Positions 7,046 through 15,739 of a stretch of 64,000 nt of DNA are shown here, piece after piece. The stretch is taken from contig JAJPIG010000013.1 in assembly GCA_021324855.1 (NCBI GenBank), forward strand, positions 62,001 to 126,000, read 5' to 3'. Numbering within the stretch: the first letter of the stretch is position 1; each line of letters opens with the position of its first letter. The position numbers and the translations under genes are program-made. The notes beneath the pieces were generated by a model. The model was not told the origin of the DNA and did no database searches. It worked only from the letters and a program-made list of their open reading frames with translations. Source of the DNA: Pseudomonadota bacterium. GTDB lineage: Bacteria > Desulfobacterota > Binatia > Binatales > Binataceae.

Positions 7046-8254
7046 ATGGTCTACAGTTGTTTGCGCACATCAATGGCCTCGAATGAGCTTCGCGGCGGTA
7101 ACAAGCGGACCTGCGTCCTGATCGCGTCGCTGTTCGCCGCGATCATGATGGCCGGCGGCGCCTTCGCGCAAGATATCCCGATTGTCAAAATCGATCCAAA
7201 TTCCGCGCGTTATGCGGTCGGCAAGGGCGTCAGTCGGGAGACTGCGGCGGCGATCGCAGCGTCGCCATTGCTTGCCAAGCCGCTGACCACCTGGGATGGA
7301 AGCTTTACCACCGACTCGACGAATTATCCGTTCACGATGGTGGGGACCGATCCGTCGCTCGGCTCCAAGACCACGAAGGTCAAGGTCATCCTCGTCCCAA
7401 TCGTCTTCAAGCTCCCCGGTCTCAAGTTCAACCCGAACAAGAAAGTCTCCTGCAGCAGCAACAAATCGGCTGTGGGACTGGCGCTGAATTCACCGATTTT
7501 CAAATCTTTGGATTACAACCTCAGCGGAACCGATGTCGGCAAGACCCAGTACACCGACGCGTTCCAGCGGGCGAATTTCTGGAATTTCGTTTCCACGACC
7601 GCACCAGATTACCACGTGCTGCTGAACACGCCGACCGTGATGGCCCCGATAGTCGTGAATGTGCCGCCTTCGTCCGCAGGCGCGGCCTCCGGTGCGGCAG
7701 CGTGCGGACCACTCGGGGGAACACTCGGACTAGCCGATATCAACTGGTTCGATGGCGTCGAGGTTCCGAAGCTGTTGAAAAGAATCAACGCGAAGCCCAA
7801 TGTGCTGCCGATTTTCCTGGCTTATGATGTCGTTTTCTTCGTCTCAAGCGTCAATAACTGTTGCATCATCGGCTACCACAACGCGATCCAGACAACCAAG
7901 GGAGTGCAAACCTACAGCGAGGCGGGAATCATCGACAGCGGCACCTTCAACGGTCTCGACGACGTGGTCGCGCTGGGCCATGAAGTGGCGGAATGGATGG
8001 ACGATCCGTTCGTGAATAACATCACGCCACCCTGGGGACACGTCGGGCAAGTCTCAAGCTGCCAGGGTAATCTTGAGGTCGGCGATCCGCTGTCAGGCAC
8101 GGAGTTCAGCGAGCAGGGAGCGAACGGCTTCACCTACCATGTGCAGGACCTTGCGTTCGTGCCGTGGTTTGCGGAGGCGGCGACATCGTTCTCGGTCAAC
8201 GGATGGTTCAGCTTCTTCGGGACGTTCACAAGCTCAGCCGCGCCCTGCAGCTAG
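7046..8254 (+). CDS. Secreted protein with an HEVAEW motif, putative metalloprotease
   Basis: The start at ATG 7046 is chosen because a GGAGGGG run lies just upstream; ATG 7073 is also possible. The 402-residue product has a signal peptide with a hydrophobic core (LIASLFAAIMMAGG) and an AFAQ cleavage site about 42 residues in. The mature part has several cysteines and a C-terminal block with GHEVAEWMDDP, PPWGH and LEVGDP. I recall similar blocks in large families of uncharacterised secreted proteins from Acidobacteria and soil bacteria. HExxxW resembles a zincin helix, but the second His of HExxH is missing, so peptidase activity is only a suggestion. It is exported and has no operon partner. 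Confidence 0.7.
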   Translation: MVYSCLRTSMASNELRGGNKRTCVLIASLFAAIMMAGGAFAQDIPIVKIDPNSARYAVGKGVSRETAAAIAASPLLAKPLTTWDGSFTTDSTNYPFTMVGTDPSLGSKTTKVKVILVPIVFKLPGLKFNPNKKVSCSSNKSAVGLALNSPIFKSLDYNLSGTDVGKTQYTDAFQRANFWNFVSTTAPDYHVLLNTPTVMAPIVVNVPPSSAGAASGAAACGPLGGTLGLADINWFDGVEVPKLLKRINAKPNVLPIFLAYDVVFFVSSVNNCCIIGYHNAIQTTKGVQTYSEAGIIDSGTFNGLDDVVALGHEVAEWMDDPFVNNITPPWGHVGQVSSCQGNLEVGDPLSGTEFSEQGANGFTYHVQDLAFVPWFAEAATSFSVNGWFSFFGTFTSSAAPCS

Positions 8255-8310
8255 GGAGCCTCGGCACAGGTAAGGAGCGCTGCGCGGACGCGGAACCGGA
8301 ACCGGTACCG

Positions 8311-8384
8311 GCTTCGCTTGCGCGAAGCTGTCCGAGATCCCTCGGCTTCGTTCGCGTCGCTCACTTCGCTCGGGATGACAAACA
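8311..8384. repeat. Interspersed palindromic repeat
   Basis: A perfect 7-bp hairpin (GCTTCGC, 4-base loop, GCGAAGC) at 8311-8328 is followed by an imperfect palindrome bounded by ATCCC (8337-8341) and GGGAT (8372-8376), rich in TTCG/CGCT words. This composition is typical of REP/MITE-like elements found in many bacterial genomes. Their translation reads as HPERSE...SRGI, as it does here on the minus strand. No second copy was found in the window, so its repeat nature rests on familiarity with the pattern. Confidence 0.55.
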
Positions 8385-8680
8385 GGGGCATTGGTATAGC
8401 ACGCCGGCTTGTGCAGAGCTTCCTTAGCGTTCGAACGCGCTACGGATAGCCAGCTCGCTCGCGCGGTTGGCGATGAACGCATCGCCGCGATCGATGAAGT
8501 CGGCGAGCGGTAGCTCGACCAACGATGCGGAGAGTGTCGAGTCGCGCGAGCCTCCATCGTGCAATGACCGTCTCGAAGCCGGCTGCTTTCCCCGGCTCGG
8601 GTCGGCGATATCGCATTTATATCAAGATCTTCCAAGCGGTATGATTGCGGCACAGAGTTGGGACCAGAGGACATGAATTT
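8385..8680. other. Intergenic stretch upstream of the E1 gene, no convincing gene
   Basis: Nothing here qualifies as a gene. A short minus-strand frame ending at TAA 8424-8426 has plausible codon use (...IANRASELAIRSAFER) but no recognisable family and no clear start; it could be a gene remnant. The last bases hold the AGAGG ribosome-binding site (8666-8670) for the next gene, whose promoter should also lie here. Confidence 0.4.
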
Positions 8681-11062
8681 ATGACCAATGCTGCCGACTT
8701 GAGAACCGACTCCCAGCCCGCGTGGGATGCGCGCGACGTTGCGATGCTGGAGCGGATTCAGCGCCGCGTGCTGTGGCTCGCCACCTACATGGTGCATCAC
8801 GCGAACCACCTGCGCGACGGCGCGGGCGTGAAGGTCGGGGGCCATCAGGCGAGCTCGAGCTCGGTGGTGACGCTGCTCACCGCGCTCTATTTTCACTATC
8901 TCAAGCCGGGCGATCTGGTTTCGATCAAGCCGCACGCGTCGCCGGTCTTCCATGCGATCCAGTTTCTGCGCGGCTACCTGCCGGGTTCGAAGCTCAGGGA
9001 ATTCCGCCAGTTCGGCGGATTGCAGGCTTATCCATCGCGCACCAAAGATGTTGACGGCGTCGATTTCTCGACCGGCTCGGTGGGCCTGGGCGCGGTGGCG
9101 CCGATTTTCGGCGCGCTGGTGCGCGATTATGTGGCGGATCATTTCGGCGCGGACCCGAACCGTCCCGGCTCCGGATGGCAGATTGCGCTGGTCGGCGACG
9201 CGGAACTCGATGAGGGCAACGTCTGGGAGGCGCTGGGGGAGGAGTTCACGCAGCGGCTCGCGCGCGTGATGTGGATAATCGATCTTAATCGGCAAAGCCT
9301 CGATCGCGTGATTCCGGACGGCCGCGCGCAGCGTCTGCGTGAAATGTTCAAGTGCAACGGCTGGGAGGTGATCGACCTCAAGTACGGCCATCGGCTCGAG
9401 AGCGTTTTCAGCCGGCCCAAAGGCGCGAAGCTCCGCGCGCTCATCGATGCGATGAGCAACGAGGAGTACCAGAGCCTGCTGCTGAAGGATGGCGAGACGA
9501 TTCGCGAGCGGCTGATCGCGCGCGAACCCGCGATGGCCGAGTTGCTCGGCAACTACTCCGGCGACGAGTGCAAAAGCCTTATCGCCGACCTCGGCGGACA
9601 CGATCTGGCGAGTGTGCTCGCCGCCTATGCGCGCGCGTTCGCGGTGACCGATCGCCCGGTGGTGATCTTCGCCTACACGATCAAAGGCTGGGGCCTGCCG
9701 ATCGCCGGCAATCCCGCGAATCATGCGCGCTTGCTGAAGCCGTCTGAAATTGCGCATCTGCAGGACGAGCTTGGCATCGCGCGCGGCGACGAATTTGCCG
9801 GCTTCCCGCCGGACAGCGACGAGATGCAATACATCCGTAGCACGATGGAGATGCTCGGATGGTCGCACGAGCGCAGCCCCGGCGGTCCGGCGGCGAAGCT
9901 GCCGCAGATTCGACCCGCGCTGGGACTGCATTACCAGGGCTCGCTTTCGACGCAATCCGCGATGGGCAGCGTGCTGGTGAACCTGGCGCGTATCCCGGAG
10001 GTCGCGCCGTATCTGGTGACGGCATCGCCGGACGTCGCGATGTCGACGAATCTCGGCGGATGGATTCATCGCGCGGGTATCTACTCGCGCCGTCCCGAGA
10101 GCCGCAACTACTTCAAGGAGCTGGGCATCGCGCTTCTGATCGACTGGAAGGAGAGCCCGCGCGGACAGCACATCGAGCTCGGCATCTCGGAGACCAATCT
10201 GTTCATGCAACTGGGCCTGCTGGGCCTTGCAGACCAGCTCTATGGGCAGCCGCTGCTGCCGATCGGCACGGTTTACGATCCGTTCGTATGCCGCGCGCTC
10301 GACGCCTTCATCTACGGGCTTTACTCGGGCTCGCGCTTCATCGTGATCGGCACGCCGTCGGGCGTGACGCTGAGCCACGAAGGCGGCGCCCATCAATCGA
10401 CCATCACGCCGGGGATCGGCGCGCAGTTGCCGGGCCTTTTAAGCTACGAGCCGGCGTTCGCGCAGGAGGTCGAGTGGATCATGCTCGATGCGCTCCGCGC
10501 GCTGCACGATCGTGAGCATGGCGCGAGCGCCTATCTGCGGCTTTCGACGCGATCGATCGACCAGGCGCCGTTCAATCGGTTTCTCGCCGGGCGCGATGAG
10601 AGCGAAGTGCGCCGGCGGGTGTTAGCGGGCGGCTATCGGCTGATCGATCGCAGCGCGGAACGCGATTACAGCGTTGGCGACAACGTCGTGCATCTGTTCG
10701 CGGTCGGCGCGATGGTGCAGGAGGCGCTGACAGCGGCGGGCGAGCTGGAGCGCGACGGGATCTTCGCCAACGTTTTCGTGGTCACCAGCGCCGATCGTCT
10801 GTTTCATCAGAGCCTCGCGGCCGGAGCAGAATCGGACGGGCTCGGCTGGCTCATGTCGGATGACGAGCGCGGCGCGCCGATCGTCACCGTCCACGACGCT
10901 CATCCGCTTACGCTCGCGGCGCTCTCCCGCGCATTGTCGAGACGGGTCGCGAACCTCGGCGTCACCAGCTTCGGCCAGACCGGCGCCCTCGAGGAACTTT
11001 ATCGGGCGCATGGCATCTCCGCCGCGCACATCGCGGCGGCGGCGCGCGGCCTGCTCGATTGA
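8681..11062 (+). CDS. Homodimeric-type pyruvate dehydrogenase E1 / transketolase-fold enzyme
   Basis: ATG 8681 follows AGAGG by 10 bases and is preferred to TTG 8645. The 793-residue thiamine-diphosphate enzyme resembles AceE-type E1: GGHQASSSS near the N-terminus, SVGLGAVAPIF, and GDAELDEGN, matching the ThDP/Mg-binding GDG...N motif. It is about 95 residues shorter than E. coli AceE (887), mostly at the N-terminus, where AceE contacts E2. E1 decarboxylates pyruvate and acetylates the lipoyl domain of E2. No E2 or E3 gene is nearby, so either it serves a distant complex or it is a stand-alone 2-oxoacid enzyme. The fold assignment is firm; the exact substrate is not. Confidence 0.78.
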   Translation: MTNAADLRTDSQPAWDARDVAMLERIQRRVLWLATYMVHHANHLRDGAGVKVGGHQASSSSVVTLLTALYFHYLKPGDLVSIKPHASPVFHAIQFLRGYLPGSKLREFRQFGGLQAYPSRTKDVDGVDFSTGSVGLGAVAPIFGALVRDYVADHFGADPNRPGSGWQIALVGDAELDEGNVWEALGEEFTQRLARVMWIIDLNRQSLDRVIPDGRAQRLREMFKCNGWEVIDLKYGHRLESVFSRPKGAKLRALIDAMSNEEYQSLLLKDGETIRERLIAREPAMAELLGNYSGDECKSLIADLGGHDLASVLAAYARAFAVTDRPVVIFAYTIKGWGLPIAGNPANHARLLKPSEIAHLQDELGIARGDEFAGFPPDSDEMQYIRSTMEMLGWSHERSPGGPAAKLPQIRPALGLHYQGSLSTQSAMGSVLVNLARIPEVAPYLVTASPDVAMSTNLGGWIHRAGIYSRRPESRNYFKELGIALLIDWKESPRGQHIELGISETNLFMQLGLLGLADQLYGQPLLPIGTVYDPFVCRALDAFIYGLYSGSRFIVIGTPSGVTLSHEGGAHQSTITPGIGAQLPGLLSYEPAFAQEVEWIMLDALRALHDREHGASAYLRLSTRSIDQAPFNRFLAGRDESEVRRRVLAGGYRLIDRSAERDYSVGDNVVHLFAVGAMVQEALTAAGELERDGIFANVFVVTSADRLFHQSLAAGAESDGLGWLMSDDERGAPIVTVHDAHPLTLAALSRALSRRVANLGVTSFGQTGALEELYRAHGISAAHIAAAARGLLD

Positions 11063-11191
11063 CAGAACATGGGATGCGCCAGCATCCGCAGCCTGTCGGC
11101 GCGATCAAAAGACCGGCTCCGAGCCTGGCCGAGCGCGCAGACCAATTCCCAACTCTTGCCTGAGTGAGCGGGCTGGGTAAAAGATAAATCG

Positions 11192-11410
11192 ATGAAACTC
11201 GTCGGCGTGATTCTGATAATTGCCGGTGTAATTTTCGGCACGGCGCTCGTTGGGACCGTGACGCACAGCAAAGCGCACATCAACGACTTCGTGGTGGCGA
11301 TCGGTGGGCTGATCGCGGCGGGTGAGATCGTGGTCGGATTCATCCTGCTGTTTGCCGCTTCGCCGCGATCCCGGGGCGATAGCAGGTTGCATTCGGCAAA
11401 GCCCACGTAA
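11192..11410 (+). CDS. Small membrane protein with two transmembrane helices
   Basis: The 72-residue peptide has two hydrophobic stretches: residues about 4-24 (VGVILIIAGVIFGTALVGTV) and about 33-56 (VVAIGGLIAAGEIVVGFILL). A short polar loop separates them and the tail is basic. No family is recognised. It lies 129 bases after the E1 gene on the same strand and has only a weak ribosome-binding site. Antisense frames across it look less protein-like. It may be a real inner-membrane microprotein. Confidence 0.5.
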   Translation: MKLVGVILIIAGVIFGTALVGTVTHSKAHINDFVVAIGGLIAAGEIVVGFILLFAASPRSRGDSRLHSAKPT

Positions 11411-11926
11411 TACGAGTTGCAAATTTTCATCATCCGGGCATCCACGGCTCGGATCGCGCTGGCGATCTCGTCCAACGCGTGTAGCGCTTCATCTATCTGT
11501 GCGAGCTGTCGTCTACGCAGGCTCTCCCGTTTAGCTTATTGAGGCTTGCGATAATCACGAATGTTGCGACAGTGTCAACGCACGACTGCCATCAGTGCCA
11601 CGGTTGCTCTATGTAAGCTTTTGAGGGGCAAGATACACTCGGGCTTTTCCACAGCAGACTAGTTCGCCTTAAGAAATTAATCATCAAAGCTCACTAGAGC
11701 TATATAAAAACAGTCTATAGTAGCTTAATTATCGCGTTTATCAGGTTGACATCGTTCGATGTGCCTGTTAGCGTCATGGCGCTTTTGCTTCCCAGGGGGT
11801 TCCGTTATTGCCGGTTCCTCTAATTTTTCCCGGGTTTACGGGATGGCGGACGCGTGTTCGACGAACGTGATTCGTCCTAAGTCTTCGGTTGAAAGAACTT
11901 TCGGCGTGTTCGATACCTTACGGCCT
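11411..11926 (+). promoter_or_regulatory. AT-rich leader of the exopolysaccharide locus
   Basis: The GC content falls sharply here compared with its neighbours, with AT-rich tracts around 11660-11740 such as GCTATATAAAAACAG. A consensus TTGACA lies at 11746-11751, and a weak TAGCGT at 11769-11774 follows a 17-base spacer, so a sigma-70 promoter is possible. If so, the leader before the likely start at 11927 is about 150 nt. An open frame from 11759 runs in frame into the exporter gene, so a longer protein start cannot be ruled out. No specific operator was recognised. Confidence 0.45.
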
Positions 11927-13237
11927 ATGACGCCCTTTGCCTTCACCGTGGGCCGCCGTTTGAGAAATCGGTCTGCCACCGCATTTGCTTGCCGAGCCGC
12001 GGCTTTTGGGCCGTGGTCGCAATCAAACATCCGTTATCTGGCGCGCTGCCTGCCGGTCGTCATAGCGCTCGGATGCCTGGTTGGATGCGGCGCTTCGCAG
12101 CCGCCGCCACCCTCAGCTTCCCTCCCGACTGTCGGCACTGTGCCGCCGGCGCAGAGCGCGATCGATTCGCTCAAGGCGTCGTCGCTCGATCAGCTCATGC
12201 AGGAGCGGCGTGCGAATGCCTCTGACTTCCCGATCGGGATCGGCGATGTCATCCAGGTATCGCTTCCGGGATTGAAAGGTACGGGCTCGGGTTTCGAGAA
12301 CAGTGGCGGTGCGAGCGCTGCGGCCGGCGGTTCTGATCCTGCGGGAGCGGACGACTTCGATTCGGAAACCGTTCGCGTCGATGGCATGGGAGACATCGAC
12401 CTGCATTTCGTGGGCAAGGTTCACGCCGCGGGCCTCACGGAAGCGCAACTCAAGCAAGAGCTGGAACGGCGCCTCAACAAGTACATGTACAACCCCGAGG
12501 TGGAGCTGTTCGTAAAGAGCTACAGCAGTCGCGAGGTGGCGGTCTCCGGCGAGGTCCATCAGCCCGGCATGTACACCGTGAACGGACCGACCGAGACGAT
12601 TCACGATCTGATCATCCAGGCAGGCGGGACGACCGATAATGCGGCGTCGCGGATCGTGCTTACGCCGGCCAAGGAAAATCCGAACGCGGCGATCGCATCG
12701 ACCGCGTCTCATCTTGCGCAGACGCAATTTCAGGCTGCCGCCGTTCACGACCCGAAGGGGGCGCCGCCGCTCAATGGAATGCTCAAGGAACCCGTCGCCG
12801 CCAGCTATGTAATCGATCTCGGCAGCGACCCGTCCGCGGATCGTTATCTCAACATGCCGGTGCGCCCCGGCGACACGATCTATGTGCCGCGTGCCGGCAG
12901 CGTCAGCGTGGTCGGGTGGGTCTATACCCCCAAGTCACTGGACATCACTCCGGGATTGACGGTGCTGGGCGCAATTTCCGCCGCAGGCGGTCCCATGTAC
13001 GCGGCCGACCAGACGAACATCAAGATTATTCGTCAGGCCGGCAAGGACGAGACCAGGACGATCGTCGTCAACTTAAAGGACATTAAGAGCGCACGCGAAC
13101 GCGACGTTCCACTGCAAGCGAACGATGTGGTCGAGGTGGGGTACTCGACCTGGAAGATTCCAGGCTATGCCCTCTATTACGGCGTCCAGGGGCTCTTCAG
13201 CTTTGCGCCTGCCGCCATGATGGTCAACGGCCTCTGA
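11927..13237 (+). CDS. Outer-membrane polysaccharide export lipoprotein (Wza/OPX family)
   Basis: From ATG 11927 the product has 436 residues, with a lipobox CLVGC placing the lipidated cysteine at about residue 54. That is a long leader, so the start is uncertain; ATG 11843 or 11759 would lengthen it further. The polysaccharide export domain begins at FPIGIGDVIQVSLPG and includes the VDGMGDIDLHFVG repeat. Two SLBB-type domains follow (VAVSGEVHQPGMY and VSVVGWVYTP). Such proteins form the outer-membrane channel for capsule or exopolysaccharide and work with the Wzc-type protein encoded 21 bases downstream. It is the first gene of the locus. Confidence 0.88.
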   Translation: MTPFAFTVGRRLRNRSATAFACRAAAFGPWSQSNIRYLARCLPVVIALGCLVGCGASQPPPPSASLPTVGTVPPAQSAIDSLKASSLDQLMQERRANASDFPIGIGDVIQVSLPGLKGTGSGFENSGGASAAAGGSDPAGADDFDSETVRVDGMGDIDLHFVGKVHAAGLTEAQLKQELERRLNKYMYNPEVELFVKSYSSREVAVSGEVHQPGMYTVNGPTETIHDLIIQAGGTTDNAASRIVLTPAKENPNAAIASTASHLAQTQFQAAAVHDPKGAPPLNGMLKEPVAASYVIDLGSDPSADRYLNMPVRPGDTIYVPRAGSVSVVGWVYTPKSLDITPGLTVLGAISAAGGPMYAADQTNIKIIRQAGKDETRTIVVNLKDIKSARERDVPLQANDVVEVGYSTWKIPGYALYYGVQGLFSFAPAAMMVNGL

Positions 13238-13258
13238 CTTCCTGAGAGTATCGCGGAG

Positions 13259-15685
13259 ATGGCTGGAGACATAGCCCCGTACTCGAGTCGCCGCTCCCGA
13301 CAATCGCGCAAGGCGCAGCTTACTGTCCTTGCCGAGGATATCGAGAGCAATCTTCAGGAAGACCTCCATCAATACTGGCGGACGATCCGGAAACGCATCG
13401 GGCTGGTCCTTGCGATTCCGGCGGCGCTGCTCGCGCTTACGATCCTGCGCGATGAAATGGCGACGCCGCTCTATACCGCGACGGCAACCATACTGATTCG
13501 GAACACGCCGCCGTCGATGCTCGAAAACGCGACGGTAACAATCGTCTCGCAGAATTCCGATTCGGATTCCGACCAGGACGAGACTCAGCTTCAACTGCTC
13601 AAATCGAAGACGCTGGCCGCGCGCGTGGTGGCTGCCGAAGGTCTTCGCAACGATCCGGCCTTCCTCGGGCGGCGGCAGACGGGTTTGCTCGCGACCGTGC
13701 GCGATCAGCTCAAACAGTTGTTGTTCGGGCGCCCCCCGCGTGTCGTGACGCCGGGCGAGCATCCCGAGGCTTCGTCGCTTGACACCGAAGCATCGACGCT
13801 CCCAAGCGATTCACCGAGCCGTCTCCCGGACGAGTCGCCGGCAGGGGCCGCGCCTCCGCCGCGGGGCGCGCTGGTCAGCGCCTATCTTTCAAAGCTGCAG
13901 ATCTCGCCGGTTCCGAACACGCAGATGGTGAAGATCAGCTTTACCACCGCCGACCCGAGGCTGTCGGCGCGACTGGCCAACGCTCACGCGCGCGAATTCA
14001 TCGCGTGGGGCGTCGAGATGAACTCGCACGAGAGCGAAGAGGCCGAAGATTTTCTGAAGGGCAAGTTGCAGCAAATCAGGGAACAACTCGAAGCTTCCGA
14101 AGCCGCCGTCAATCAGTATCGCCGCGACAAGGGCATAGTTCCGGGTCTGATTTCCGTCAACGGCAAGGAAGACGTCATCCTGGAGCGCCTCAACAAGATG
14201 AGTGAGGAGCTTCAGGCGGCCCATCTGCAGACCATCTCGCTTGCGACCCAGGTGATGATGATCAAGAAGGGCCGCGCCGATGCGCTGCCGGAGGTGATCG
14301 GCAGCGGACTCGTGCAGCGGCTCAAAGAGCAACTCGACAGCGACGAGGCGCAATATGCCGCGCTCTCCGGAAAATTCAAGCCGGATTACCCGCCGATGCG
14401 CCAGCTCGCGTTGCGGATCGCCGGCACGCGCTCGGTGCTGGAGCGCGAAATTTCCAGCGCGGTGGCGAGCGTTGAGGCGCAGTACGCGGGCGCGCAGGAG
14501 CGCGAGGCGAATCTGCAGAATGATCTCAATCAGCAGAAAGCGCTGGCCTTCGGCCTCAATGATGCCGCGGTCCGCTACCTGATCCTCGAACGCGACGCCG
14601 ATACCAACCGCGAGCTGTACAACGCGGTCCTGAAGCGGATGAAGGATCTGACGGTAGTCGCGGACGTTCACGCCTCCAACGTTTTGATCGTGGATGAAGC
14701 GGAAGCTCCCGGCGGCCCGTCCAGCCCGGAACTCTTCCGCGACGCGATCGCCGCCGCCGTGCTTGGCTTGGTGCTGGGTGTCGCGCTGGCGTTGCTGATC
14801 GATCTGCTCGACAACACCTTCCAGGATTCGCGCGAGGTCGAACGCTACCTGCGCGTGCCGAGTCTGGCGCTGATTCCGGAAGCTGTCAAAACCCGCGAAT
14901 CGCTCTATATCTCGGGCAACGATGCGCCCGACACCACTTCCGTTGAAGGCCCGAGCAGGCTCCGCGCCCTCGTTACCTACCAGGGAGGCTATTCGATTCT
15001 TGGCGAAGCGTATCGAAATCTGCGGACCGGCCTGATGCTGTCGCGGGCCGGCTCGCAGCCGCGCATAACGTTGATCACCAGCGCCGTGCCCGAAGAAGGC
15101 AAAACGACGGTGTCGGTCAATACCGCGATTGTGCTGGCGCACGCGGGCGGGCGAGTGTTGTTGATCGATGCTGACCTGCGGATCCCGCGATGCCACAAGG
15201 TGCTCGGGGCGCCGAACCTGCGCGGGTTGACGGAGGTGCTGACCGGCCTCGCCACGCCCGAGAACTGCATCTCGCCGACTGCGATCGACAACCTGTTCAT
15301 CATGACGGCCGGGCAGTTGCCGCCCAATCCGAGTGAACTGTTCAGCTCGCCGCAGATGAGCCGGCTGCTCGATCAATTACGAACCGAGTTCACGCACATC
15401 ATTATCGATTCGCCTCCGGCTCTGCCGGTGAGCGATGCGATCCTGTTGTCGGTGCTCGCCGACGGCGTGCTGGTCGTGGTCGCCGGCAACAAGACCCCGA
15501 AACAGCAGGTGAAGGCGGTGCTGGCGCGGCTCCGGCACGCGCACGCCAAGATCTTCGGCATCGTGCTGAACCGGATCAAAATTCACAAAGTCGATTACTT
15601 CTTCCCCTACTACAAGTATTACGGCCCCGCGGAATCTGACGAGCAGGACGGGAACTCCGCTCCGGACAATGTGGCGGAGAACTGA
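13259..15685 (+). CDS. Wzc-type chain-length regulator and BY-kinase
   Basis: The 808-residue protein combines a Wzz domain (first membrane helix near residues 43-60), a long periplasmic coiled-coil region, a second helix near 493-513, and a C-terminal bacterial tyrosine kinase. The kinase has Walker A in VPEEGKTTVS, Walker A' in VLLIDADLR and Walker B in HIIIDSPP. A tyrosine cluster (YFFPYYKYYG) near the C-terminus is the usual autophosphorylation site. The protein sets polymer chain length and couples synthesis to export through the Wza-type channel encoded just upstream. An insert rich in Pro/Ser at about residues 165-200 is variable. The adjacency to Wza and Wzy genes supports a Wzy-dependent pathway. 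Confidence 0.9.
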   Translation: MAGDIAPYSSRRSRQSRKAQLTVLAEDIESNLQEDLHQYWRTIRKRIGLVLAIPAALLALTILRDEMATPLYTATATILIRNTPPSMLENATVTIVSQNSDSDSDQDETQLQLLKSKTLAARVVAAEGLRNDPAFLGRRQTGLLATVRDQLKQLLFGRPPRVVTPGEHPEASSLDTEASTLPSDSPSRLPDESPAGAAPPPRGALVSAYLSKLQISPVPNTQMVKISFTTADPRLSARLANAHAREFIAWGVEMNSHESEEAEDFLKGKLQQIREQLEASEAAVNQYRRDKGIVPGLISVNGKEDVILERLNKMSEELQAAHLQTISLATQVMMIKKGRADALPEVIGSGLVQRLKEQLDSDEAQYAALSGKFKPDYPPMRQLALRIAGTRSVLEREISSAVASVEAQYAGAQEREANLQNDLNQQKALAFGLNDAAVRYLILERDADTNRELYNAVLKRMKDLTVVADVHASNVLIVDEAEAPGGPSSPELFRDAIAAAVLGLVLGVALALLIDLLDNTFQDSREVERYLRVPSLALIPEAVKTRESLYISGNDAPDTTSVEGPSRLRALVTYQGGYSILGEAYRNLRTGLMLSRAGSQPRITLITSAVPEEGKTTVSVNTAIVLAHAGGRVLLIDADLRIPRCHKVLGAPNLRGLTEVLTGLATPENCISPTAIDNLFIMTAGQLPPNPSELFSSPQMSRLLDQLRTEFTHIIIDSPPALPVSDAILLSVLADGVLVVVAGNKTPKQQVKAVLARLRHAHAKIFGIVLNRIKIHKVDYFFPYYKYYGPAESDEQDGNSAPDNVAEN

Positions 15686-15739
15686 AGGTCGTCCGTTTAA
15701 AGCTTCGGTTCGGAACCGGACTTCGCGTTTTCATCTCTG

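Noticed and set aside
8234-10396. 720-residue minus-strand frame opposite the E1 gene
   Set aside because: It lies antisense to a clear thiamine-diphosphate enzyme. Its translation is rich in Arg/His/Ala with no domain, as expected in high-GC DNA.
13889-15376. 495-residue minus-strand frame opposite the Wzc gene
   Set aside because: It is antisense to a well-recognised kinase, and its composition is that of a shadow frame.
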